From Capsicum annuum (lineage: Eukaryota; Streptophyta; Magnoliopsida; Solanales; Solanaceae), in NCBI RefSeq assembly GCF_002878395.1, contig NW_025855829.1, positions 325,120-389,119 on the forward strand: 64,000 nucleotides of DNA, in the 5' to 3' direction. The notes under the pieces are model-generated. The model made no database searches and was not told the DNA's origin. It saw only the letters and a program-made list of their open reading frames with translations. Position numbers and translations under genes: made by a program. Positions 22,501-33,500 of this stretch are shown in pieces (positions within the stretch are counted from its first letter, which is position 1; every line of letters begins with the position of its first letter).

Positions 22501-22960
22501 AAGGAGAAGAAATCTTGAGTTTGAGGTGGGTGACTTAGTGTACTTGAAGATTTCACCCATGAAAGGGGTGAAGAGGTTTAGAAAAAAGGGAAAGCTTAGT
22601 CCCCGTTATGTTGGCCTGTATAGAGTCTTGAGCCGTGTTGGTAAAGTAGCCTATGAGGTTGAGTTGCCCACAGAGTTGTTAGCCGTTCATCCTATTTTTC
22701 ATGTCTCCTTGCTTACGAAGCATATTGGTGATTCCATTATGGTAGATCCTTCAGAGAGTGCTGATATTCAGAACAGTATTTCATTCGATGATTCTTGTTG
22801 AGATCCTAGATTTGCAGATCCATAGACTGAGGAACAAAGAGGTTCCCTTAGTCAAAGTTTTATGGCGGTACCATTCAGTTGAGGGCGCTACTTGGGAGGC
22901 AGAAGCAGACATGTGAGTCAAGTACCTGCACCTCTTTTTTGTGAGTTCAGATCAATCTGA
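22501..22960 (+). pseudogene. Integrase C-terminus and chromodomain-like tail of element B
   Basis: The module FEVGDLVYLKISPMKGVKRF then KKGKLSPRYVGLYRV (22520-22625) is the GPY/F-type domain of chromoviruses. PIFHVSLLTKHIGDS follows. After a TGA at 22799-22801 and a shift of frame, a chromodomain-like tail is readable near 22800-22960 (ILDLQIHRLRNKEVPLVKV, then a GATWEAEADM-like piece). Such tails bind histone H3 methyl-lysine or related marks and steer insertion to heterochromatin. Confidence 0.8.
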
Positions 22961-23145
22961 ACGTATTATTCTTCCTAAATTCAGCCCTTCTAATCTAAAT
23001 TTCAGCTATATGTATCTGTTCTTGCATGAGTTCTTGCAATTTCTGAGGCATTCGAGAGGTTAGAGAGATTTTGAACCCGTTTTAGAAACTTGCTTTAAGC
23101 TAAGTGCACACTATTTTTTTCTGTGTTCCTAGTCTAATTAGCGAC

Positions 23146-23176
23146 ATTCGAGGACGAATATTTCCAAGGGAGATAT
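23146..23176 (+). other. Pre-LTR inverted repeat and polypurine tract of element B
   Basis: ATTCGAGGACGAAT (23146-23159) is a 5-bp inverted repeat with a 4-base loop, followed by the purine tract CAAGGGAGATAT (23165-23176) abutting the LTR. Elements C, E and F have the same pair. Confidence 0.85.
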
Positions 23177-23901
23177 TGTAAGACCCCGTAAAGTTTCCTC
23201 ATAGTCTGAACCTTAGAGCTTGTCAAGCAAAGTGTAATTCTAGCCTTAAAAGATTGAGCAGTGACTTCCCAAGTGATTGGTGTTTAAACCAATTTCATCC
23301 AAATCCGACATCGGGGTGAGAAGTTATGGCCATTTTACTAAGAGTTGTTAGAACCGCCTGGTGCGATGGACGATCCGACAGACCATCGAGTCTGCGACGG
23401 ACCGTCTCTTGGCCCGTCGCAACTAAGGCAGTAACTCCCTTTTCTGGCCCAAGTGCGATGGCCAAATCGACGAATCGTCAAGGCTGCGACGGACCGTCGC
23501 GCTCAGGCAGTGTGCCCTCATCCTGACCAGTGTATGACGGACGATCCGACAGACCGTTGCTTCGACCGTTACATCAAGGTAGTATGTTCTTTTTCTGATA
23601 AGTGTGCGATAGACGATCCAATGGATAGTATGGCTAGTGACTGACCGTCGCTTCGACCGTTGTAGCCCCTGTTCAGTATTTTTAAGTCCTTTTTAAAAGG
23701 GTCTTTTGGGTCTTTTCTATTTTAACCCTCAGATATATTCCAAATGAACTTGATAGCCTCATTATCTCCCAAAACCTCTAAAGGCTAGGTTTTCTCCCTC
23801 AAGAGAAAATCTAAAACCCTTCTCCAAGAAATCTAAGAACTCACCATGGATTCTAAAAATTGAGTTGAGATTTGAGTTCCCCAATTTCAAAGGTTGCAAG
23901 A
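23177..23901 (+). mobile_element. 3' LTR of element B, left piece
   Basis: Starts TGTAAGACCCCG and follows the 5' LTR, including the GACGG block, to GGTTGCAAGA. It lacks the about 65 bp corresponding to 14893-14960 of the 5' LTR. Element E follows at 23902. Its left target copy CAAGA is 23897-23901. Confidence 0.92.
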
Positions 23902-24220
23902 TGTAATACCCCACATTTTGGACTAGAATGAAAATCCATCATTCCTATGCGTGGGAATCTATTTGAGCATGAATTTAGATCATAGAGGTCCCCTAACTCA
24001 AGTACAAGTTGAAAGCTTTCCTATCGTTCTAGTTTCAGTGAGAGTCAAAACTTGGGTCAAATTCAATCAATCATAACTCGTTGTATATGAAGAACTGGGT
24101 GGTTTACTATATATCAAATAAAAGCACTTTGAATTAGCTTTCCAACTATACCAATTCACCTAAATTCGATATCAGAGCAAAGAAGCCTATGTTACTCCAG
24201 CATGCCAGGCTGGAAACAGT

Positions 24221-24606
24221 GTGACGACATTCGTGATATCTTATCACATTTGTAACGCCCTATCACGAAGGTCGCCAGCCTTAGGTAGAAACCATCTCCT
24301 AAGTGATAACATTCATGATAGCTTCTCACATTTTTGACGCCCTATCACAAAGGTCGTCAGCCTTAGGTAGAAACCAGCTCCTAAGTGATGACATTCGTGA
24401 TAGCTTATAACATTTGTGATGCCCTATCACGAAGGTCGTCATCCTTAGGCAGAAACCAGCTCCTAAGTGATGACATTCGTGATAGGTTATCACATTTGTG
24501 ATGCCCTATCACAAAGGTCGTCAGCCTTTGGCAGAAACCAGCCCCTAAGTGACGACATTCGTGATAGCTTATCACATTTGTGATGCCCTATCACGAAGGT
24601 CGTCAG
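24221..24606 (+). repeat. 82-bp tandem repeat with internal hairpins, 5' LTR of E
   Basis: Units start at 24221, 24303, 24385, 24467 and 24549; the last is partial (4.7 copies). Each unit carries GACGACATTCGTGATA and, about 22 bp on, TATCACGAAGGTCGTC, which is its reverse complement with one mismatch, so each unit can form a 16-bp stem. The loop itself contains TATCACATTTGTGA. Similar frames on both strands arise from this symmetry and are not genes. Confidence 0.92.
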
Positions 24607-25999
24607 CTATGATTTTTCAGCAACTGAAAAATTATTTCGTAAGGGCATTTTGGTCTTTTCCTCACCTTCCACAACTTATAACCCTAAAGAGGCATAATTT
24701 TTCCCATTTTTCTTCAGTTAAGCATCTCAAAAACCCTCTCTTATACTCTCAACCACAAAATTAGGATTTCCATCAAACTCATCTCTAAAAAGCAAGATTC
24801 AAGCCTTTTTCCAAGATAATCAAGAATTAAGTTTCCCAATCCAAGAACTCTCCAGCAAATCATCAAGGTTTCTATTCTAAGGTATGCGTGTGTTCATTGA
24901 TGGACTCCTTTCGTCCATGAAGTTCAAGAACCCTTTATTTTCTAAAACTATATATTATGGTTTTCATGTTATGAATGGATTATTGATCATGTTTATGTGT
25001 TGAATGATTCCAAGATAGAATCTTTATGTGTTATTATGAATCTATGACATCATATGAGTTAAAAACATGTAAGTTTGATTATTTATGATGAGTAATTGTA
25101 TTATTTACACATATGCCTAAGTTGTGCATGTAAGGTGTTTGATAAAATACCGAAGAGACTAGAAATCATGCTTTATAGCTAAATTGTGACTAAGTGAAGG
25201 ATTCATGATAGGCCTCTATGATTCAATGTCATCCATGTTGATAATGTGTCTTGTGAACACTGTTGGATTACTCATGAACTAATCTTATAGAATTATGCTA
25301 TGCTTACTTGCAAAACTCACCCATGTACAAGATGTAGAATACCCATGTACTTCATGAAATTCCCCAAGTTATGATATGGATTGTGCTTGTAATATGTAAT
25401 GAGCATGATATTCAAAGTTATGCAAGTATATACATGTTGTATGAAATTCCCATCCATGAAATAGATTGTTGAGAACCAGGCTTAGTATGCAATCCCTTAT
25501 TTATGATATTGTGGATTATGGACTCTACTCTTATGATCAAGTCATTCATGTGTGTCAGTTTCCTTCCATCGAGTCCTGGGGGTACTTGTACCCAAAAAAA
25601 TATAGCTGTGTGCTTAGAGCCATGTCATGTTTTCACGATACTCTCAGTCAAGCCATGATCTATAGAAATCAGTCAGTCATGTGACTTAGGAAAACTCAGT
25701 AATCTTAGTAGTTCAGTATTCTCAGTAATCTCAGTGCTCAGTAACCTCAGTAATCATAGTAAATCTCAGTAACTTCAGTACTCTTAATCAGTTCTCAGAA
25801 CTCATTATATTTCGGTCGTCATCGGAATTCAGTAAACTCAGTTATAGCTTCGCTAAACAATACCACTAGTATCAGTTCAGTTAATCAGTATCAGTTCAAT
25901 AAACTAGTTCAGTTAAGTTATTTAGTTTAGCCCAGTTATTTAGTTCAGTGTCTTTTAGATGGGAGTAGAATTTAGCACCGACTGAACCTAGGGATAGGG

Positions 26000-26560
26000 G
26001 CTCACCCACTAGAATAGGACTGAGATCCCTAGAAGAAATCCCTTAGTTCCAGAACTACGTTGCCAGCGTAGGTACGAGATATCACCCATTAGATAGGACT
26101 GACATACTCAGCGGTCACCCGTTAGCATATTTATATATATAGGACTGATCCCAAGAGTCACCCGCTAGTTTAGGACTGACTCCACAGCAGATGTCTTTAC
26201 TGGTGGCGTGGTACTGAGACCCTTCCAGTCAGGGTAGAGATTGGACCCTAGTCAGCTTAGCTTGGGGCATTAGATTAGATGAACATTTTCCACAGTTTCA
26301 GTTACAAAATCAGGGCTCTCAGACACAGTTAACTTAGCTTAGTAGTACAGATTCAGTACTGTTAGATACAGTCAATACTTATCATTATAAATAGACTTCA
26401 AGATCACCCATTAGCTAGGACTGATCTCAACTATGATTAATCAGTATCAGAATTATTAGATTTATAGATCACCCGCTAGAGAGGACTGATCTCAGACTAA
26501 GTCAAATAATCCTTATTAACAGTATACTCATGATCACCCGCTAGATAGGACTGATCTCAG
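26000..26560 (+). repeat. Short interspersed TCACCCGCTAG..AGGACTGA motif in E LTR
   Basis: Seven or eight copies of TCACCCRYTAGNTAGGACTGA-like sequence occur at irregular spacing (for example near 26086, 26116, 26157, 26405, 26468, 26535). The 3' LTR repeats the pattern at 30695-31260. The reverse strand of the F LTR has a comparable CTCAACTGGCAGGTTA repeat (56850-56970). Confidence 0.75.
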
Positions 26561-26823
26561 ATTTAGTTATTCTAAGTAGAACGGACTCAGATAGTTCTAT
26601 CAAAACTTAGACTGTCAGCTACAGTCGCTCAGTATTGGTTATATCGATTAATCCGATCATTACAGTTATATCAGCTATATTAGTTGTCATAGCACACGTT
26701 ACTATTATTCAGTTTCAGGACTGTTATACACAGTCATTCAAACCAGTTCTTCATAATTTAAAATGTCAGAAATAGTCAATAATCTATTCAGTACCTCAGT
26801 AACAGTAAAGTCATGTAGTCAGT

Positions 26824-27067
26824 ATTCAGACTTAGTAGTCAGCATCATCACGAGTTCAGTTATAGTTGTTTATGTATGTATGTATTCTCACGTTCATATT
26901 AGTTAGCATTGTTCATGCATATAATCCTTTGAATTTAGGATACCTATTCAGACTTAGTAGTCAACATCATCACGAGTTCAGTTATAGTTGTTTATGCATG
27001 TATGTATTCTCACATTCATATTAGTTAGCATTGTTCATGCATATAATCCTTTGAATTTAGCCTACCT
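26824..27067 (+). repeat. 122-bp tandem duplication private to the 5' LTR of E
   Basis: 26824-26945 and 26946-27067 are near-identical (ATTCAGACTTAGTAGTC.. start in both). The 3' LTR has one copy (from about 31521), so the duplication arose after insertion or in assembly. Confidence 0.85.
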
Positions 27068-27572
27068 CACTCATATACTCAATACATTCAGACGTACTGA
27101 TGTATGCTATGGTGCTCTCTCTTATGTTACACCATAGGTTCAGAAGCACGAGCTCCAGGTCAGCAGTAGTATTCTAGTGTTCAGAGTTTGCAGTGATTCC
27201 TTCTCATTTGATGATGATATAATTATTTCTACATTTAATATTCAGTTGCTAGATGGAGTTAGTTGGAGACATGTTCCTTCAACTCCTTATTCAGTTCAGT
27301 TAGAAGCTTTTAGACTAGATATTAGATTAGATACTCAGATCTCATTATTTTCAGTATTTATGACTTGTTGTGGTATTGTTATACCTTTTTCAGATATTTT
27401 GTTGTCAGACGTTTATTCAACTCGAACCTTATGGCCTTTCATGTTCATGTTTCCACATTTTATGATATATTATGCAGTATAAAGGTACAAATATCAGTCA
27501 TGGGTTAGCTTGTGGTCCTTCAGGGTCATAAGCACCGTGTAGCATTCCGGTTCAAAAAATTGAGGTGTTACA

Positions 27573-28576
27573 AACTTGGTATCAGAGCCTAAGGTTCAAT
27601 AGAGTCCTAGGAAGTCTGAAAGCTGCATCTAGTAGAGTCTTGTACATGCGTGTGTTGTGCACCACACCTATGTGCAGGAGGTTATGAGATGTTTTAGGAA
27701 TAGTTTCCCTTCTTTCAGTATTCATGTATAGCTTGTTTTCTCATCCTTGCATCTATTCATGCTATCCAAAATCTCAGAGAATGTAACTATTTCAAGGTAG
27801 AACCTCCCTAGTAGTTACAAGTTAAGTTCATCTCATGCATCATGCATTAGTTTTAGACTCCCAAAGTTTAGTTATAATCTAGTTCGTAGATGCCTATGCA
27901 TCACCCAGTATCTCCGTAAGGTAAGCGTTCTTAGAGGAGCATAGCGTCCCAAGGGGGAGATACCCCACTTTCCCTTAACGCTCTCATGCCTTAGATACTT
28001 TAATTTCTTCTTGCATAACAAATTCATCCTAGAATAGAGGGTACTCATAAGTTGACCTTCAAGTTAGACCTCATCTGTAGAAGTATTCAGAGGTTCAGTT
28101 CAGTTCATGATGTTCAGTCCATATATCACATAGCAGAATCAGTCATGTTCTTATGTTTCAATTCAATCTTAGTGCCTTTACCATTGTATGTTCAGTCGTA
28201 TGTTCGTGAGTCAGTTCAGTCATGTATTTATGCATCAGATATGCATGGTCAGCTTATCAGTAATTTCAATCATGCATTCACGTATTATGTCAGTCATATA
28301 ATTATGCATCAAATATGCATGGATTCAACTTATCAGTTAAGCATCAAATATGCATTCTAAATTTGAGAAACTCAGTTTATCAGAACACTCAGTCCTACAT
28401 TCATAAATCAGCTACCCATGCATCAGATATGCATGTACAGTATGATATGCTCAGTTTTCAGTCATGTCAGCCATGAAATCATGATCAGTTATTTATGTTA
28501 TATATTCGTGTAAGTTGTATTTTCTATCATTTCATCCAATATCATTCGAGGACGAATGTTCCCAACGGGGGGATAT
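27573..28576 (+). mobile_element. 1-kb interior of element E: primer site, leader, no gag/pol, polypurine tract
   Basis: TGGTATCAGAGCC at 27577-27589 is a perfect initiator-tRNA-Met site. The leader to 27718 matches the leaders of A, B and C (GTGTTGTGCACCACACCTATG..GAGGTTATGAGATGTTTTAGG) and ends in CCCTTCTTTCAG. The rest (27719-28540) has no recognisable protein; it holds repeats of ATCAGATATGCATG-type sequence (28228-28440). A 102-codon frame (28052-28360) shows no motif and is probably chance. The 3' end has the inverted repeat ATTCGAGGACGAAT (28544-28557) and the purine tract AACGGGGGGATAT (28564-28576). Confidence 0.88.
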
Positions 28577-31500
28577 TGTAATACCCCACATTTTGGACTA
28601 GAATGAAAATCTGCCATTCCTATGCATGGATATTTCAAAAGCCTCAAATCCTATATAAATTTAGTGTGTTAATCAACTATGTAGTATGGGAATCTATTTG
28701 AGCATGAGTTTAGATCATAGAGGTCCCCTAACTTAAGTACAAGTTGAAAGCTTTCCTATCATTAAGTTTTAGAGAGCGTCAAAAACTTAGGTCAACTTCA
28801 ATCGACCATAACTCATTATATATGATGAACTGGGTGGTTTACTATACATTAAATAAAATCTCTTTGAATTATCTTTCCAATGATACAAATTTCTCCTAAA
28901 TTCAATATTAGAGAAAAGAGTTATACCTATTTTACTCCAGCATGTCAGGTTGGAAATAGTGTGACGACATTCGTGATAGCTTATCACATTTGTGACGCCC
29001 TATCACAAAGGTCTTCAGCCTTAGGCAGAAAACAGCTCCTAAGTGACGACATTCGTGATAGCTTATCACATTGTGATGACCTATCATGAAGGTCGTCAAC
29101 CTAAGGAAGAAACCAACTCCTAAGCGACGACATTCGTGATAGCTTATCACATTTGTGATTCCCTATCATAAAGGTCGTCAACCTTAGGCAGAAACCAGCT
29201 CCTAAATGACAACATTCGTGATAGCTTATCACATTTATGATGCCCTATCATGAAGGTCGTCAGCCTTAGGAAAAAACCATCCCCTAAGTGACGACATTCG
29301 TGATAGCTTATCACATTTGTGACGCCCTATCACGAAGGTTGTCAGCTATGATTTTTCAGCAACTGAGAAATTATTTCATAAGGGTATTTTGGTCTTTTTA
29401 TTCACCTTCCATGATTTATAACCCTAAAGAGGTGTAATTTTTCCCATTTTTCTTCAGTTAAGCGTCTCAAAACCCTCCTCTTATACTCTCAACCACAAGA
29501 TTAGGGTTTTCATCAAACTCATCTCTCAAAAGCAAGATTCAAGCCTTTTTCCAAGATAATGAAGAATTAAGTTTCCCAATCCAAGAACTCTCCAGCAAAT
29601 CATCAAGGTTTCCTTTCTAAGGTATGCGTGTGTTCATTCATCGACTCCTTTCGTCCATGAAGTTCAAGAACCCTTTTTTTATAAAACTACATATTATGGT
29701 TTTCATGTTATGAATGAATTATTGATCATGTTTATGTGTTGAATGATGCCAAGATAGAATCTTTATGTGTTATTATGAATCTATGACATCATATGAGTTG
29801 AAAACATGTAAGTTTGATTATTTATAATGAGTAATTATATGATTTACACCTATGCCTAAGTTGTGCATGTAAGGTGTTTGATAAAATACCGAAGAGACTA
29901 GAAATCATGCATTATAGCTAAAGTGTGACTAAGTGAAAATTCATGATAGGCCTCTATGATTCAATGTCATCAATGTTGATAATGTGTCTTATGAACACTG
30001 TTGGATTACTCATGAACTAGTCTTATGGAATTATGCTATGCTTACTTGCAAAACCCACTCATGTACAAGATGTATAATACCCACGTACTTTATGAAATTC
30101 CCCAAGTTATGATATTATAGATTGTGGTTGTAATATGTAATGAGCATGCTATTGAAAGTTGTGCAAGTATATACATGTTGTATGAAATTCCCTTTCATGA
30201 AATAGATTATTGAGAACCATGCTTAGTATGAAATCCCTTATTTATGATATTGTGGATTATGGAATCTACTCTTGTGATCAAGTCAATCATGTGTGTCAGT
30301 TTCCTTCCATCGAGTCCTAGGGGTACTTCACGATACTCTCAGTCAAGCCATGATCTATAGAAATCAGTCAGTCATGTAACTCAGGAAAACTCAGTAATCT
30401 CAGTAGTTCAATATCTCAGTAATCTCAGTGCTCAGTAACCTCAGTAATCACAGTAAATCTTAGTAACTTTAGTACTCTTAATCAGTCCTCAGAACTTATT
30501 ATATTCCACCCGTCATCAGAATCCAGTAAACTTAGTTTTAGCTCCGCTAAATAATACCACTATTTTCAGTTCAGTTAATCAGTATCAGTTCAGCAAATTA
30601 GTTCAGTTAAGTTATTTAGTTTAGCCCAGTTATTCAGTTTAGTGTCTTTTAGATGGGAGTAGGATTCAGTACCGAGCGAACCTAGGGATGGGGGCTCACC
30701 CACTAAAATAGGACTGAGATCCCTAAAAATAATCCCTAAGTTCAAAACTATATTGCCAGCATAGGTACGAGATGTCACCCATTAGATAGGACTGACATAC
30801 TTAGGGGTCACCCGTTAGCCCATTTATATGTATAGTACTGATCCCAGGAGTCACCTGCTAGATTAGGACTAACTCTATAGTAGATGTCTTTATTGGTGGC
30901 ATGGCACTGACAACCTTCTAGTCAGGGCAGAGATTGGACCCCAGTCAGCTTAGCTTGGGGCATGTCGGTTAGAAGAACACATCCCACAGTTTCAGTTACA
31001 GAATCAAGGCTTTCAGACACAGTCAACTTAGCTTAGTAGTACAGATTCAGTACTATTTGATACAGTCAATGCTTCTCATTATAAATAGACTTCAAGATCA
31101 CCCATTAGCTAGGACTGATATTAACTATGATTAATCAGTATCCGAATCATTAGATTTAAATATCATCCTCTAGATAGGACTGATCTCAGACTAAGTCAAA
31201 TCATCCTTATTATCAGTATACTCATGATCACCCGCTAGATAGGACTGATCTCAGATTTAGTTATTCCAAGTAGAACAGAACTCACATAGTTCCATAAGAA
31301 CTTAGACTATCAGATACAGTTGCTCAGTATTGGTTATATCGATTAATCCGATCATTACAGTTATATCAGCTATATCAATTGTCATAGCTCACGTTACCAG
31401 TATTCAGTTTCAAGACTGTTAGACACAGTCATTCAAACTAGTTTTTCATAATTTGAACTATAAGAAATAGTCAATAATCTATTCAGTACCTCAGTAATAG

Positions 31501-32151
31501 TAAAGTCATGTCGTCAGCATTCAGACTTAGTAGTCAGCATCATCACGAGTGTAGTTATAGTTGTTTATGCATGTATGTATTCTCATGTTCATATTAGTTA
31601 GCATTGTTCATGCATATAACCCTTTGCATTTAGCCTACCTCACTCGTATACTCAGTACATTCAGATGTACTGACACATTTGCGCTATGGTGTTTTCTCTT
31701 ATATTACACCATAGGTTCATAGGCACGAGCTCCAGATCAGCAGTAGCATTCCAATGTTTAGAGTTTACAGAGTTATTCCTTCTCATTCGAGGATGATATG
31801 ATTATTTCTATATTTACTATTCAGTTTCTAGATGGATTTAGTTGGAGACATATTCCTTCAACTCCTTATTCAGTTCAGTTAGAGGCTTTCAGACTAGATG
31901 TCAGATTAGATATTTAGATCTCATTATTTTTAATATTTATGACTTGTTTTGGTATTGCTATACCTTTTTTAGATATTTTGTTATCAGACATTTATTTAGT
32001 TCGAACCTTATGGACTTTCATGTTAATATTTCTATATTTTATGATATATTATGTAGTATATAGGTACAGATATCAGTCATGGGTTAGCTTGTGGTTCTTC
32101 GGGGTCATGACCACCGTGTAGCATTCTGGTTTAGAAAACTAGGGTGTTATA
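28577..32151 (+). mobile_element. 3' LTR of element E
   Basis: Same layout as the 5' LTR. In a sample (24755-24960 against 29494-29700) I counted about 12 differences in about 205 bp, so the insertion is not recent. It lacks the 122-bp duplication and about 45 bp near 25590. Donor-like TCTAAG|GTATGC lies at 29621/29622. Confidence 0.92.
28961..29345 (+). repeat. 82-bp tandem repeat with internal hairpins, 3' LTR of E
   Basis: Units start at 28961, 29043, 29124, 29206 and 29288, in the same phase as in the 5' LTR. The second unit has a 1-bp deletion, and some stems carry extra mismatches (for example CTATCATGAAGG). Confidence 0.92.
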
Positions 32152-32156
32152 CAAGA

Positions 32157-33363
32157 AACCTCTCTCAAGAGTAAGAAGAAGAGTTTAGAGCAAGCTCTTT
32201 CATTCAATTTTATAATTCAAGGTATGTGGGGTTTTGAACAAGGGTAATCCTTTCATCCTTGTGCTCAAAGGCTTATTTAAATTATGATTTTTTGCAATCT
32301 ATGAGATTTTACATGAATTTAAATTAGAGTTTTCACCCATTTTTATTGATTGTAATATTTTATGTTTCCTATGAATTGAGAGACTAATGGCATAATTTCA
32401 TATGTTTTCTTGATAAATTACAGCTGGGTCTATAACCCATGATTTAAATCCTTGAGAAATTAATAGTTGAAATGTTTGAGATATTGAAGTATATGAATAT
32501 GTTGAGATTCTGAGATAAATTACTGAAATTTCCAGATTTCTACATGAGTTATGAATCTAGATGCTATATATTATGCTTTTGATGAGTTTTAACTCGAAAT
32601 TGAATTATGGGTTATTGAGCCCTACTTGAGATTTGTAATTTTATGAACTCTTGTGCTATAAGCACCCATGATTTGAGTATTCTGAGATTATTGAGAAATA
32701 TTTTAACCTAATGGTCATGGAGTTTTGAAATCCACTTCACTACATGAGATTATAGATTTGATTGTTGGATTCTTGATGAACCATGAGACTATTTTAAAGT
32801 GGATTTTCATGATATGAGCGAGATAAACTAAAGGGAGTAGTATTTATGTAAATGCATACACCCTCACATACTTAGTACATTCCCAAGTGCTGATCGACAT
32901 ATACGTCTATGTGCTACATTGTCTTATAATGTAGGTTCAGGTGTTCAGTCCCAGTCTCGTCAGTAATTCTAAAATTCCTTCATCTATATTTCTACAGTGG
33001 TAAGTCCTCATGGTTTGAGGACCTATCTTCAGATATTTCAGTATTCGAGTGTTTATGTTATTACTTTTAGTTCAGTTTGAGTCAGTTAGGGACCTATCTT
33101 AATGGCTCTTGAGTTCATGGAGTAGTAGAGGCTTTGTCAGACTAGTTATCAGATTCTGGTTGTGTTTAGATTTTAGTTTTATGGTCATTTGGACCGAGTA
33201 TTACCTTCGTATTTCCTTTCACTTGATATGACAGTGTTATTTCTTATGTATTCTTTCTTGAATGAGTTATTATGAGAAGTGATAGGCTCAAAGGGTTATC
33301 TTGTGGCTAGTCATAGCCCTAAGCATCGTGTGATGTCCCAGGAGGTGATTTTTGGTCATTATA
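32157..33363 (+). mobile_element. 3' LTR of element B, right piece
   Basis: It resumes with AACCTCTCTCAAGAG after the second CAAGA and includes the donor-like CAAG|GTATGTGG (32221/32222). About 760 bp are missing at 32843-32848, where GTATTTA is joined to TGTAAATGC; the 5' LTR has TTTA at both deletion edges (microhomology). It ends TGGTCATTATA at 33363, followed by the GCAAC target copy (33364-33368). Confidence 0.9.
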
Positions 33364-33368
33364 GCAAC

Positions 33369-33450
33369 AAAGAACAAAGTTTGTATTACTTGAGCTTTCT
33401 CCGCTTAGAAGACATAAATGTTACAAGTATACAAAACAGCTAAAGACCTG

Positions 33451-33500
<50 letters not shown>

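Larger units (their letters stand above)
23902..27572 (+). mobile_element. 5' LTR of element E
   Basis: In order: a 5' segment with the 82-bp hairpin repeats (24221-24606), a leader with CTCTCAACCACAAAATTAGG, a donor-like TCTAAG|GTATGC (junction 24881/24882), a Ser-codon-like CTCAGTA-rich stretch (25690-25930), a block of short TCACCCGCTAG..AGGACTGA repeats (26000-26560), a 122-bp tandem duplication (26824-27067) and the AAGCACCGTGTAGCATTCCGG end. The frames 25466-25684 and 27177-27482 show no motif. Confidence 0.92.
23902..32151 (+). mobile_element. Element E, non-autonomous LTR retroelement nested in B, TSD CAAGA
   Basis: Two LTRs of 3671 bp (23902-27572) and 3575 bp (28577-32151), both starting TGTAATACCCCAC and ending GTTA(C/T)A, enclose an interior of only 1004 bp. 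CAAGA at 23897-23901 and 32152-32156 flanks it. Deleting E with one copy restores the B LTR exactly as in the 5' LTR (GGTTGCAAGAA..CCTCTCTCAAGAG). The interior has a perfect tRNA-Met primer site and a polypurine tract but no gag or pol. Parts of the LTR match element F (TTTACYSGTGG..ACTGA..CCCTTCCAG in both) and the last part matches elements B and F (AAGCACCGTGTAGCAT), so E may depend on F- or B-like elements. Confidence 0.92.
14769..33363 (+). mobile_element. Element B, full-length Ty3/gypsy chromovirus (defective), TSD GCAAC
   Basis: LTRs start TGTAAGACCC (14769 and 23177). The 5-bp target copies GCAAC (14764-14768 and 33364-33368) flank the element exactly. It holds an initiator-tRNA-Met primer site, leader, gag, protease, RT, RNase H, integrase, chromodomain-like tail and polypurine tract in the order typical for chromoviruses of Tekay/Del type. 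The 3' LTR is split by element E. All coding parts carry in-frame stops, mostly TAG or TAA where Gln or Trp is expected. The 5' LTR is inflated by an assembly gap and a flanking duplicate. Confidence 0.9.

Noticed and set aside
24221..24606. CRISPR-like array
   Set aside because: The regular 82-bp units are contiguous tandem repeats without unique spacers, in an LTR of a plant retroelement.
27177..27482. 101-codon frame in the E 5' LTR
   Set aside because: It lies wholly in LTR sequence; the 3' LTR copy is broken into smaller frames, so it is not maintained.
28052..28360. 102-codon frame in the E interior
   Set aside because: Composition follows the CAGTTCAGTCATG repeats; no motif, poor start context and no relation to gag.
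24549..29150. Frames with MTTFVIAYHICDALS-type sequence on both strands (24549-24764, 28880-29089, 28932-29150)
   Set aside because: They arise from the 82-bp hairpin repeat; no start context or homology suggests a protein.
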